A stretch of DNA of 64,000 nucleotides from Xenorhabdus miraniensis (lineage in GTDB: Bacteria; Pseudomonadota; Gammaproteobacteria; Enterobacterales; Enterobacteriaceae), in the NCBI RefSeq assembly GCF_002632615.1, contig NZ_NITZ01000001.1, forward strand, positions 248,001 to 312,000, read 5' to 3'. The notes under the pieces are model-generated. The model did not search any database. It was not told the origin of the DNA and saw nothing but the letters and a program-made list of their open reading frames with translations. A program made the translations under genes and the position numbers. Below, piece by piece: positions 6,853 to 16,083 of this stretch (position 1 is its first letter; each line of letters begins with the position of its first letter).

Positions 6853-7367
6853 GACGATAACGCGCGATCGTTCTGATCAACGCCCTCTTTCTGTCCCGCT
6901 TTGATAAATTCAGCCAGACGCAATAAACCAAAGCGAAGAATGGATGGCATAGATTCCAATCCAATGGAATCCATTAAATTTTTTACATGCAGTCCCAATT
7001 CTGAGTTTCCTTCAATCCGTAAACGACGCTGAAAAAACAGTGTATCAGGATCTTCCCTGCGGGCAGCAATAAGAATGAAATCATTTGCATTACCACTAAA
7101 ACTGACGTCTTCACTCGCATGCTGCCTGACGACCAAACGATTATCCTGCACACTGATGAACCCGTGTAAGCCGAGATCCCGTATTTCCACCTTCAACCAA
7201 CGGGAAGTTAAAAACGCCAGCTCCCCTTCAGCCAATGCTGCTCGAAATTGCCAGCCAAGAAACGGTTCCAGCACCTGACGCTGTAAGACGAAAGGAGTAA
7301 CCTTCGATGGGAAACGCAGTAATGCAGGCCCTTGATTGACCAAATGGAAGTGGATTTTACCTAACAC
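6846..7367 (-). CDS. ubiT: SCP2-domain ubiquinone biosynthesis accessory factor UbiT
   Basis: Matches E. coli YhbT/UbiT (174 residues there, 173 here): an SCP2 lipid-binding domain containing DPDTLFFQRRLRIEGNSELGLHVKNLMDS. UbiT works with the U32 proteins UbiU and UbiV in oxygen-independent ubiquinone synthesis. The start is a GTG at 7367 with an AGGAG upstream, and reproduces the E. coli N-terminus. In E. coli ubiUV lie divergently just upstream; here that position is occupied by non-coding DNA and gene relics. The protein itself looks intact, so either UbiUV are encoded elsewhere or UbiT acts without adjacent partners. Confidence 0.93.
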   Translation of the reverse strand: MLGKIHFHLVNQGPALLRFPSKVTPFVLQRQVLEPFLGWQFRAALAEGELAFLTSRWLKVEIRDLGLHGFISVQDNRLVVRQHASEDVSFSGNANDFILIAARREDPDTLFFQRRLRIEGNSELGLHVKNLMDSIGLESMPSILRFGLLRLAEFIKAGQKEGVDQNDRALSSC

Positions 7368-7718
7368 AGCTCAGACTCCTTTTCGTGCAAAGTGACGCGC
7401 TATTCTGCCAAAATCCTGCTGTATTTCCCGATCCTACATCAAGAATCGATAATAAATCCCTTATCACAAAACGTCTACAGAACAAATTTCCGGGCAAGCT
7501 ATTTTTTGAGCATACGGGGCATTTCACCCATAATACGATAGCCACACCAACCATACATGGCAGTAAATTAGCGTTTATCTTCGTGGGAGTTGCACTGAAA
7601 CTGCTCCAAATCAATCCATTCCATTATTTGGCTTACTACAACCGTGACCGGCTGGGCAGGCGTTGCGCCTCAATTGAGGCCGCTCCTGTATCCTGTAGTA
7701 CAGTGAGCGACAGGAGAA
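7368..7718. other. Non-coding stretch upstream of ubiT
   Basis: I find no supported gene. ORFs on both strands lack recognisable family features and good ribosome-binding sites. The region holds a perfect 14-bp palindrome GCCTCAATTGAGGC (7667-7680). It also has an inverted repeat CTCCTGT (7683-7689) / ACAGGAG (7710-7716) abutting the stop of the MFS relic, possibly its former terminator region. In E. coli this position begins ubiU; no trace of it is visible. Confidence 0.5.
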
Positions 7719-8435
7719 TTATAGTGAGTTAGAGATTGAACGTTGCTCACGCATAGATGGAATAACCCTTTGCCACACAAGAGATACGATAGCCAGTACC
7801 CCCATTCCTGCACCTACCCATGTTAGTGTTTCTAATCCCCACTCTCGTACTGTAAAACCCCCAGTCACAGACCCCAGAACAACCCCGGCATTAAAAGCAG
7901 CGATATTCATGCCCGAAGCAATATCCATTGCATACGGTGTGTGCCGCTCTGCCAGCATGAGTATCCTTGACTGTAGCGGTGGAATTGCCCCATAAGTTGT
8001 CAATCCAAGTAAAGCCACTAAGCCAATCATTAGTACAGAATTGGTAAGACTGAAACTCATGGCCGCCAATACAACTGCAATACCAACAAGAAAGATAAGT
8101 GAGGCAATATCCATTCCTTGTCGATCTGTTAGTCTTCCTCCCCAAACTGTACCAACAGCGGCGCCAACACCGTAAGCAAGCAAAACTCCACTGGCGGTTT
8201 CAACACTGACTCCTGTAATCGTCAATAATATAGGGGTAATAAATGTGTACAGGGCAAATGACGCGGTATAGGAGAGCATTGGAACGCTTGCCCCTGCCAG
8301 TAAACGTCGATCAAAAAGGATAATAAGATGGCGCCAGCCAGCAGAGACTTTCACAGCCTGCTCTCCGGCATCTTTTGACATTTTGAATCCAATACCAATC
8401 GTTCCAGCCAATCCACAAGCAGCGATAATTAAAAA
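7719..8435 (-). pseudogene. Truncated MFS transporter (C-terminal half)
   Basis: The remaining ~240 residues are the C-terminal portion of a drug/sugar-type major facilitator. They show several hydrophobic helices, a GGRLTDRQG loop typical of the MFS inter-helix motif (G-R/K-x-D-R), and a final helix LTWVGAGMGVLAIVSLVW. Full-length relatives have about 390-400 residues, so the first four or five helices are missing. Upstream the frame runs into a stop at the point where DNA of a LysR regulator begins. The intact remainder could only start from a TTG (8411) inside a helix. It is most likely non-functional and was the divergent partner of the LysR relic next to it. Confidence 0.8.
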
Positions 8436-8672
8436 AATGGTGATGTCTTACGAACGTGGTGCGCAGCAGGTCTGGGTATAGCACTTCGAGAAACCTGGGA
8501 TGTAGCAGATTTAATTCGCTCAAATAAACTCATCCAAATCCTGCCGGAATGGCAAGAAGAAACCTCTCCAATTAATATAGTGAGGGCAGGGAAACGACCC
8601 GTTCCACAACGTATCAAAAGTTTTATTGAGTTCCTCACCGAAGAGTGGAGAATTCCCCCTTGGGATAAGTAA
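8436..8672 (+). pseudogene. Truncated LysR-type regulator (C-terminal quarter)
   Basis: Reading from 8436 on the plus strand gives about 78 residues starting NGDVLRTWCAAGLGIAL, continuing with LIQILPEW and ending RIKSFIEFLTEEWRIPPWDK before TAA 8672. This is the end of a LysR substrate-binding domain (GlGIA..., L..vLp.w, r.p.r...FidfL). The DNA-binding domain and most of the effector domain, about 220 residues, are gone. A stop lies just upstream in frame (8430-8432). The breakpoint coincides with a run of seven A residues (8431-8437) and with the truncated end of the MFS gene. Confidence 0.8.
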
Positions 8673-8739
8673 CTGAACAAGCCAGTAAAATTATCATCAT
8701 CCCGACTTGTTCTTTCATCTCACAAAATACTTTGAATGA

Positions 8740-9085
8740 CGCCACCATCAACTAAAACAAAAGATTAAAATCATCACTGTTGATAACGGATTGGAATTTG
8801 CCAAACACGAGCTTATCAGTAAAAATTTAGAGACAAAGATTTATTTTGCCCACTCTTATTCACCTTGGGAAGGAGGAATAAATGAGAACACCAATGGATT
8901 AATCAGAGATTACTTCCCAAAAGGGACCGATTTTAATAAGGTATCAGAGTGGGAGATAAATCTCGTCGCCAATCGATTAAATAAACGCCCTCGGAAGACA
9001 CAAGATTACAAAACACCGAATGAGTTATTTAAAGGAATATCCACTCGTTTACTTCGTTTATTACGGTGTTGCACTTGTATCATAG
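8740..9085 (+). mobile_element. IS30-family transposase relic
   Basis: The C-terminal catalytic part of an IS30-type DDE transposase. It reads KIITVDNGLEFAKHE, then YFAHSYSPWEGGINENTNGLIRDYFPKGTDF, then NRLNKRPRKTQDYKTPNELF. The second aspartate (DNG) and the glutamate (in NENTNGLIR) of the DDE triad are visible, but the N-terminal helix-turn-helix and first aspartate are missing. After LFKG, near base 9039, the family-like ending YYGVALVS is read in another frame and stops at TAG 9083-9085, so there is a frameshift. No terminal inverted repeats could be recognised. The element is dead. Confidence 0.8.
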
Positions 9086-10240
9086 TAATTATGGTGGTTA
9101 GCTTATTATGTGAATGCAAGAAACATTTCAATATATAAAACAGAAATACCATGAATTGGTATAGACTACAAAACATCAGGCTTACGCCATTCAGATATCA
9201 AACTATTTAACAGATTTATGATATTAAATAAACACATAAATTATGAGAATTTAAAAATAAGAATTTCTCTTATTCTCTTTCGTTATAAATATAAGCACCC
9301 AGACCAAAAATAAAAATCATTTAACGCGCCGGAAAATATCCCGAAACTCCTGATTGAGCAGCATACCGATCGAATTACCTTTTATTAGCTATATTAATGT
9401 TTATATCGTATTTTTATTTTGAAAAATATTAGCCAGAAACAAGGTTAATTAAAACCTATCTTCAAGAGATAGTTATGATTATGCAATAAAATTGCATACT
9501 AAGATTCTATAATCATTAAACTTAAAATTTAATTTTTCATAACAGAATAAAGGGGCTTAACTTTATTAATTATATGACCTATGTACGATTTTGCATTTTG
9601 ATCTTAAAAAAAACTTCTCGATATTTGTTGACTATGAATAACAAAAATTCACTTTCTCTCCGACCATGCAGCCATGGTTGTACATTAATTGAACCTAGAA
9701 TGATAGGAGTAAGAATCCCAAATAAACAATAGATTTTAACAATAATTTAACAAAGCACATTGGCTTACATTTTTATGCTGCCTTTATTTCGGTCTAATTG
9801 AGGATATCAATAAAATATAAAACAAAATTATAACTATTTGTTTTTAATGAGGTAAATAAACAGAACTCTTTTTAACTATCAAAATAACGCCTGATCTCAT
9901 CAAACCTATTTTTTCCCATACTCCCTGTTTTTTAAGAACGATTAATCACAAAAGTTATATTGATCAAAAATTGATTTTATGTTGGAATAAAAAACCTTAT
10001 AAAGACAAAATTACAGATCAATAGTCTGCTCATTAACCATTCAACAGAGCTTGTTAACTATTTCGTGATATCTCAGATCAGGCAATTCCGTATTGTCATC
10101 TCACAATTTCGTCATGATTTGACGATTTTCCTCTGGATACACGGTTCATGGTTGGTAGTAAATAGAACGTAATATTCTGAAATGGATAGGTTTACTGCTG
10201 GTTATCGCTTGATGTTTTTTATTTTTACAGGTTTACAGTT
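9086..10240. other. Long AT-rich non-coding region before the first adhesin
   Basis: More than 1.1 kb with no supported gene. It holds a short inverted repeat ATACCA (9146-9151) / TGGTAT (9157-9162). A GC-richer patch at 9317-9385 reads on the minus strand as GNSIGMLLNQEFRDIFRRVK followed by TGA and looks like the last codons of a lost gene; I cannot name the family. The remaining sequence is strongly AT-rich, the kind of DNA bound by H-NS, and probably contains the promoter of the adhesin gene at 10241. Confidence 0.5.
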
Positions 10241-13200
10241 ATGAACAAAAAATTCGATAAGCCGTGGCTACGGAATCAGCAAAATAGGCTGAAACGTGTA
10301 GCATGGGTGAACATTATCACTCAATTTGTGTTTCCGGTTGCTGGCACATTTGTCCCCGCTATCGCTAGTGCCAAAACACAAGCGACTTTTCAAAATGAAA
10401 AATTAGCACAACCAACAGAACCTTATATCCTGAAATCAGGGGAAACCGTCAGTACCGTCGCCAAGCGCTACGGTTTAACCGTCACTGATCTGAAAAAAAT
10501 TAATCAGCTACGCACCTTCAGCAAACCTTTTATGACACTTGGTGCCGGCAGCGAAATTGATATCCCTAAACCTCGAACTAATAAATTTCTGCCTTTTAAC
10601 TATTCTTCGTTAGAACAATCTGCATTAAATCAACCTCCATTAAATCAATCTTCATTAAATCAATCTTCATTAAACAAGGCTTCTGCTTCAGATGAAGAGT
10701 CACACCTTCTGGCTGAGGCTGCCTCTCAGGTTGGTCATCTGTTAATCAACAACAACATTAAGAGCGGAGCAATAAACCAATTAGGCAATCTGGTCACGAG
10801 TGAGGCTAATCAACATATTAAAAATTGGTTAGCGCATTACGGCACAGTTCGTCTGCAAGCCAATGTGGATAGTCATGGAAGCCTGAATGGCAGCCAGTTA
10901 GATATGTTGTTGCCGCTGCATGATACCCACAACCTGCTGGATTTTACCCAATTCGGTTTCCGCCGTATCGATAAACGCAATACCCTCAATATCGGGTTAG
11001 GAGAACGTCGTTTTTTTGCTGGCTGGATGTTCGGCTACAATGCTTTCCTTGACCATGATTTCACCGGTGATAACACCCGATTTGGCCTCGGTGCCGAATA
11101 CGCCCGTGATTATCTGAAATTGGGCGCAAACGGCTATTTCCGCTTAAGCAACTGGAAAGAATCTCCTCTTCTGACTGACTATGATGAGCGACCAGCCAAT
11201 GGATTCGATCTGAGAGTACAAGGCTATGCCCCCGCCTTACCGCAACTCGGCGGTAAGTTAGTATATGAACAGTATTTCGGAAATGAAGTTGGCTTAATCA
11301 ATAAAGATCACCGAAGCCAGAATCCTTCTATGTTTACGGTCGGAATTAATTATACTCCGATTCCATTGCTGACTTTCGGTATTGAGCGCAAACAAGAGAT
11401 GTCCGGTAACGGAGAAACACAGTTCAATATGGCACTGAACTATGTCATCGGCACTCCGTGGTCAGAACAGAGTAATCCAGATGCCGTAGCATTCAAGCAT
11501 TCTCTGCAAGGTGGTCGTTATGATTTGGTCGAACGCAATAATCAAATTGTTCTGGAATACCGCAAACGTGAATTGATCTCTCTGGCAATGGAAAACCAGA
11601 TTATCGGTCATGAGAGTGAAACCAAACCTCTCCATATCAGCGTTAGCAGCAAGTATGGATTTAAAGATATTCAATGGGAAGCCACGAGTCTATTTGTCAA
11701 TGGCGGTAAAATCCAACATCAAGGCGGGACAAACTATCTGCTGACTCTGCCGAGATATCAACCACAGGGTAATAATCTCTACACGGTAGGCGCCGTTGCT
11801 TATGATGAACAAGGCAATACGTCCAAACGAGTAGAAATGCAGGTGCAGGTACTCCCAGCAGCAATCAATGTCAACAGCTCTGCCTTTACAGCAAAAGATA
11901 AAGAACTACTGGCAGATAATCGCGATACGACTCTTCTGACATTGACCCTGAAAGATAAAGATGGCAAGCCAGTCAAAGGTGTTGCTTCCGAAATCAAATT
12001 AATCTCCAGTGGATTAAGTGGAGAAGGGCGCGATCCACAGATCGAAAAAATGCAAGAGATTCAGCCGGGTGTTTATAAGTCCCACCTTACTGCGGGTGAA
12101 AAAATTGGGGTATTAAAAATTACGCCAGAAGTGAATGGGATTACCCTCAAACCGGTCGAAATCATGTTCGTACATCCAAATACACCACTCATCAAAAATT
12201 TAACCATCGTTGGCAAATTGGAAATGGGGCAAACCTTGAGTGCAACCTATACCTTTTATGCCAATGAAGGCGATGCAACGGATAAATCCCGTTATGTATG
12301 GGGGAATAAAGGCAATGTTGATATTAGCAAAGGGCATACGATTACTGAGTCAGGCAAGCTCCCTAACTATACACTGACACAAGCAGATGCGGGGACAGTG
12401 AAAGCGATCGCGGTACAGGCACAAAATGCCCTTGGCCTTATCGGGAATACCCAAACTGTTGATACCAGCATGAGTACCGAACAAGGTAACCATACCCACG
12501 ATGGGGGAAAAGGGGGAACTGTCAGAGGACTTGCTGATGATGTCATCATCACAACGAGTGCTGATAAGGCAAAGAAAGACGACCCAATTACATTAAAGAT
12601 TAAAACGCTCTATCACGGGAAGCTGGTCAGAAATGTGGACGTCAGAATGAACGCTATTAAGGCTCTGAATCGCCAGAATGTCGCTGAAAAACCTACCCTA
12701 TTATTCAATGGCAACACAACTGAATCTCAGGATTTCACTGATGAAAACGGTATGCTCAATATTACCTTGACCGATCCAAACGGGCATGGTGTGAAGACGG
12801 CATTCTCTGTCACTGCGGATGGTACTGCGCCGCCACAGACTAAGGATATAATCTTTACGGTTCCGACCAGCCCGGATGTTCCTGTTGCTAATTTTTGGGG
12901 ACATATGGCTGAAACCATGATAGGTAAAAATGGCGAGGTCTTTAACCGACCCAAATTACAAGCAGAATTAAAAGCCTTAGGTATGGCCGGAATGACTACC
13001 TATATCGAAAATGGTGAAACTTGGCCGCGTCGTGTCTATAACGGAGCTGCATGGTACTGCCAGAAAACACATGGCACGTTACCAACAGTAAATGAGCTGT
13101 GGGATCTGTACCTCGCCCACCCCAATAATACTATGCATGATGTATACGGCTGGCCACAAGACCGCTCCTATCGCTCTTCAAGCCCGGGGATAGACGAAAA

Positions 13201-13294
13201 AGGTAAAAATGCCCATTTTGCCGTGAATATAGACAAAGGATTCGAGCACGTTATCAATGAAACAGTCACCGACTACGTTGTCTGCAAGGAATAA
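10241..13294 (+). CDS. Inverse autotransporter adhesin (intimin/invasin family) with LysM and lectin-like tip
   Basis: A 1017-residue outer-membrane adhesin. It begins with a long basic signal sequence (to about IASA, residue 45). A LysM domain at about 57-106 (YILKSGETVSTVAKRYGLT, GSEIDIP) should bind peptidoglycan. A short linker repeats (LNQSS)n. The inverse-autotransporter beta-barrel spans about 155-430 (QFGFR, DYLKLGANGYFRLSNW, DERPANGFDL, GGKLVYEQYFG, NYTPIPL). Passenger Ig-like domains follow, and the C-terminal ~110 residues (GAAWYCQ, LPTVNELWDLYL, YGWP, DYVVCKE) resemble the disulfide-closed adhesive tip of invasins/DUF823. The only two cysteines are C940 and C1015. It sits in an island between ubiT and deaD and could mediate host-cell or self adhesion. 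Confidence 0.9.
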   Translation: MNKKFDKPWLRNQQNRLKRVAWVNIITQFVFPVAGTFVPAIASAKTQATFQNEKLAQPTEPYILKSGETVSTVAKRYGLTVTDLKKINQLRTFSKPFMTLGAGSEIDIPKPRTNKFLPFNYSSLEQSALNQPPLNQSSLNQSSLNKASASDEESHLLAEAASQVGHLLINNNIKSGAINQLGNLVTSEANQHIKNWLAHYGTVRLQANVDSHGSLNGSQLDMLLPLHDTHNLLDFTQFGFRRIDKRNTLNIGLGERRFFAGWMFGYNAFLDHDFTGDNTRFGLGAEYARDYLKLGANGYFRLSNWKESPLLTDYDERPANGFDLRVQGYAPALPQLGGKLVYEQYFGNEVGLINKDHRSQNPSMFTVGINYTPIPLLTFGIERKQEMSGNGETQFNMALNYVIGTPWSEQSNPDAVAFKHSLQGGRYDLVERNNQIVLEYRKRELISLAMENQIIGHESETKPLHISVSSKYGFKDIQWEATSLFVNGGKIQHQGGTNYLLTLPRYQPQGNNLYTVGAVAYDEQGNTSKRVEMQVQVLPAAINVNSSAFTAKDKELLADNRDTTLLTLTLKDKDGKPVKGVASEIKLISSGLSGEGRDPQIEKMQEIQPGVYKSHLTAGEKIGVLKITPEVNGITLKPVEIMFVHPNTPLIKNLTIVGKLEMGQTLSATYTFYANEGDATDKSRYVWGNKGNVDISKGHTITESGKLPNYTLTQADAGTVKAIAVQAQNALGLIGNTQTVDTSMSTEQGNHTHDGGKGGTVRGLADDVIITTSADKAKKDDPITLKIKTLYHGKLVRNVDVRMNAIKALNRQNVAEKPTLLFNGNTTESQDFTDENGMLNITLTDPNGHGVKTAFSVTADGTAPPQTKDIIFTVPTSPDVPVANFWGHMAETMIGKNGEVFNRPKLQAELKALGMAGMTTYIENGETWPRRVYNGAAWYCQKTHGTLPTVNELWDLYLAHPNNTMHDVYGWPQDRSYRSSSPGIDEKGKNAHFAVNIDKGFEHVINETVTDYVVCKE

Positions 13295-13302
13295 TGCTAT
13301 CA

Positions 13303-13324
13303 ATCCGCCCCAATCGGGGCGGAT
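13303..13324 (+). terminator. Hairpin after the first adhesin gene
   Basis: ATCCGCCCC (13303-13311) pairs perfectly with GGGGCGGAT (13316-13324) around an AATC loop, 8 bp after the stop codon. The downstream T-tract is weak. Confidence 0.6.
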
Positions 13325-13455
13325 AATCCTTTCCACACCAATCCCTTCCCTATAAATAGATTATCCTGTCAATGCCCTATTGACGGCGTCAAATTTAAAC
13401 TTTGATAATGGCACATCAAATATATTAGTCATTATTAATCACGCAATGAAAAGAT

Positions 13456-15153
13456 ATGTACGAATTTAACCTCGTGTTGTTATTACTCCAGCAGATGTGT
13501 ATCTATCTGGTGATCGCCTGGCTGCTGAGTAAAACGCCTCTGTTTATTCCTCTACTGCAAGTTACCGTACGTTTACCACATAAGATGATGTGCTACGTCA
13601 TCTTTTCCATCTTTTGCATTATGGGAACGTATTTTGGGTTGAATGTGAATGACTCGATTGCCAACACGCGCGCGATTGGCGCTGTACTCGGCGGTTTTCT
13701 TGGTGGGCCAACCGTAGGGGCAATGGTCGGATTCACCGGCGGTTTACACCGTTATTCTCTCGGTGGAATGACGGCATTTAGTTGCATGGTATCCACCATT
13801 GTAGAAGGCGTACTCGGTGGCCTTGTTCATATTTACCTGATGAAACGGGGACAGATTAATAAGTTATTGAATCCGTGGACAGCGGCCATTGTTACTTTCT
13901 TTGCTGAATGCGCCCAAATGGGGATTATTCTGCTACTCGCTAATCCGTTCAATGAAGCATTGAGTCTGGTGAAGGATATAGCAGCCCCGATGATTATCGC
14001 CAACAGTATTGGTGCAGCGATGTTTATCCGTATCTTATTGGACAGACGCGCTATTTTTGAAAAATATACCAGCGCCTTTTCTGCCCAGGCCTTGAAAATT
14101 GCTGTCTGTACAGAAGGGATTCTGCGTAAGGGATTCAATGAAGATAACAGTATGCGTGTAGCAAAAGTCATCTATCAGGAATTGGAAATTGGCGCAGTCG
14201 CTATCACTGACAGAGAAAAGTTACTGGCGTTTATTGGTCTCGGTTCTGATCATCACCTGCCCGGCACACCTATCGCTTCCGAACAGTCACGTCGCGCAAT
14301 TGAAAATAATGAAGTCGTGTACGCCGATGGGAATGAAACCCCCTATTGTTGTTCTCTTAGTCCAATTTGTAAACTTGGCTCTACGCTGGTGATCCCTTTA
14401 CGGGGAGAAAATCAGAAGGTGATCGGTACGATTAAACTTTACGAAGCCAAAAACCGTTTATTCAGCTCCATCAACCGTACCTTAGGTGAGGGAATTGCCA
14501 GTCTACTTTCAGCCCAGATTCTTGCCGGACAGTATGAACGGAATAAGCAATCTTTACTGCAATCAGAAGTGAAGCTGCTTCACGCGCAAGTGAATCCTCA
14601 CTTTTTATTCAATGCCCTAAATACACTACAGGCAGTTATCCGTCGGGATAGTCAACAAGCCAGTCAGCTTGTGCAGTATCTTTCGACATTTTTCCGCAAG
14701 AATTTAAAGCGGCCTGAAGAGATTGCCACGCTGGAAAATGAAATAGAACATGTGAATGCTTACTTACAAATTGAGAAAGCGCGCTTCCGTGAACGTCTTC
14801 AGATTGCCATAGAAATACCGGAATCCCTGCGCAATGCAAAACTACCTGCATTTTCCTTACAACCAATGGTAGAAAATGCCATTAAACATGGCACATCACA
14901 GTTACTTGATACAGGAAGAATTACGATTAGAGCGCATCAGGAAGCCAATTTGCTATTGGTAGAAATTGAAGATAATGCCGGACTTTATTGTCCAAAACAG
15001 ATGGGAGACGGACTTGGAATGAGTCTGGTAGATAAACGTCTACAGCTCCGTTATGGTAAACCCTATGGCGTGAAAGTTGATTGCCAACCCGAAGAATTTA
15101 CCCGTGTCATTTTATGTTTACCATTGGAAAAAGAGGCGAAAAAAGCGGCGTAA
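13456..15153 (+). CDS. btsS: Pyruvate-sensing histidine kinase BtsS (YehU)
   Basis: A 565-residue LytS-type kinase matching E. coli BtsS from the first residues ([15 protein letters not shown]). The N-terminal LYT-type membrane sensor spans about 1-195, a GAF-like domain about 220-350, the His_kinase segment has H382 in [13 protein letters not shown], and the ATPase domain carries NAIKHG and [11 protein letters not shown]. BtsS binds extracellular pyruvate with high affinity. The residues implicated in E. coli (R72, R99, C110, S113) are all present at the same positions. The partner regulator follows after 2 bp. In E. coli the system activates the pyruvate transporter gene btsT, which is not nearby here. 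Confidence 0.96.
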   Translation: MYEFNLVLLLLQQMCIYLVIAWLLSKTPLFIPLLQVTVRLPHKMMCYVIFSIFCIMGTYFGLNVNDSIANTRAIGAVLGGFLGGPTVGAMVGFTGGLHRYSLGGMTAFSCMVSTIVEGVLGGLVHIYLMKRGQINKLLNPWTAAIVTFFAECAQMGIILLLANPFNEALSLVKDIAAPMIIANSIGAAMFIRILLDRRAIFEKYTSAFSAQALKIAVCTEGILRKGFNEDNSMRVAKVIYQELEIGAVAITDREKLLAFIGLGSDHHLPGTPIASEQSRRAIENNEVVYADGNETPYCCSLSPICKLGSTLVIPLRGENQKVIGTIKLYEAKNRLFSSINRTLGEGIASLLSAQILAGQYERNKQSLLQSEVKLLHAQVNPHFLFNALNTLQAVIRRDSQQASQLVQYLSTFFRKNLKRPEEIATLENEIEHVNAYLQIEKARFRERLQIAIEIPESLRNAKLPAFSLQPMVENAIKHGTSQLLDTGRITIRAHQEANLLLVEIEDNAGLYCPKQMGDGLGMSLVDKRLQLRYGKPYGVKVDCQPEEFTRVILCLPLEKEAKKAA

Positions 15154-15155
15154 AT

Positions 15156-15875
15156 ATGAATATATTGATTGTTGATGATGAACCTCTGGCTCGTGAGAAT
15201 CTACGTTGTCTGTTGGAAGAGGAAACGGATATTCAAATCATCGGTGAGTGTGCCAACGCAGTAGAAGCGATTGGTGCCATTCATCGTCTTAAACCGGATG
15301 TGGTTTTCCTCGATATTCAAATGCCCCGCATTACCGGGCTGGAAATGGTGGGAATGCTCGATCCTGATCATCGCCCTTATATTGTTTTTTTAACTGCATT
15401 TGATGAATATGCGGTGCAAGCCTTTGAAGAGCATGCGTTCGATTATCTATTAAAACCACTGGAAAAAGAGCGTCTGAGCAAAACGTTGCAACGGCTGCGC
15501 TCTGGCTATCAAAAGCAAAATCTGGCGGATCTGCAACGCGAAGATGAGCAACTGAAATATATTCCTTGTACCGGATATAGCCGGATATGGCTGATGCCAC
15601 TGGATGATGTTCTGTATGTCACTTCGCGCCTGAGTGGTGTGTATGTTATGAATGCCAATGGTCAGGAAGGTTTTACTGAATTGACTCTGCGCACACTGGA
15701 AACCCGTACATCCCTGACCCGCTGCCATCGCCAGTATCTGGTCAATATGGCCCAATTGCGGGAAATTGTTTTTGGCGAAAACGGGCAAGCGGAGTTGGTG
15801 CTGAGCAACGATGAACGTATTCCCGTCAGCCGTCGTTATCTGAAACCGCTAAAAGAAGAACTGGGGTTAAATTAA
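15156..15875 (+). CDS. btsR: LytTR response regulator BtsR (YehT)
   Basis: A 239-residue response regulator, the same length as E. coli BtsR. The receiver domain ([15 protein letters not shown]) has the phospho-acceptor D53 in FLDIQMP. The C-terminal LytTR DNA-binding domain includes RCHRQYLVN and [12 protein letters not shown]. The ATG at 15156 lies 2 bp after the btsS stop and gives the family N-terminus; an in-frame extension into btsS is not credible. Phosphorylated by BtsS in response to pyruvate, it activates pyruvate uptake in E. coli. A strong terminator follows. Confidence 0.97.
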   Translation: MNILIVDDEPLARENLRCLLEEETDIQIIGECANAVEAIGAIHRLKPDVVFLDIQMPRITGLEMVGMLDPDHRPYIVFLTAFDEYAVQAFEEHAFDYLLKPLEKERLSKTLQRLRSGYQKQNLADLQREDEQLKYIPCTGYSRIWLMPLDDVLYVTSRLSGVYVMNANGQEGFTELTLRTLETRTSLTRCHRQYLVNMAQLREIVFGENGQAELVLSNDERIPVSRRYLKPLKEELGLN

Positions 15876-15980
15876 TCGCTGCTTGAGACATAATTTCGTC
15901 ACTCTACAGGAAAAATAAACAAAGGAAATGATCTTGGCTGATTATAGGAGCGCTGAGATTTCATATGATGTAAGCGTAAA

Positions 15981-16015
15981 AGACCCTTTCTCCGTGAAGA
16001 GAAAGGGTCTTTTTT
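15981..16015. terminator. Strong bidirectional terminator between btsR and deaD
   Basis: AGACCCTTTCTC (15981-15992) and GAGAAAGGGTCT (15999-16010) form a perfect 12-bp stem with a 6-base loop, followed by TTTTTT on the plus strand and preceded by AAAA. It can end both btsSR and, from the other side, the deaD transcript. Confidence 0.85.
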
Positions 16016-16083
16016 AATACATCATTGCGATATTTTCAATGCAACAGCTAACCGCCTATCAAATCAGGCGATAACGTATTTGC

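Noticed and set aside
7499..7558. Minus-strand 19-codon ORF (MYGWCGYRIMGEMPRML...)
   Set aside because: It looks protein-like in composition but is too short, lacks a ribosome-binding site and has no recognisable family.
7385..7732. Plus-strand ORF of 115 codons in the ubiT upstream region
   Set aside because: No family resemblance, no ribosome-binding site, and it runs through a palindrome and into the MFS relic on the other strand; treated as chance.
8429..8680. Minus-strand ORF of 83 codons
   Set aside because: It is the antisense of the LysR C-terminal fragment, whose plus-strand translation has clear family features.
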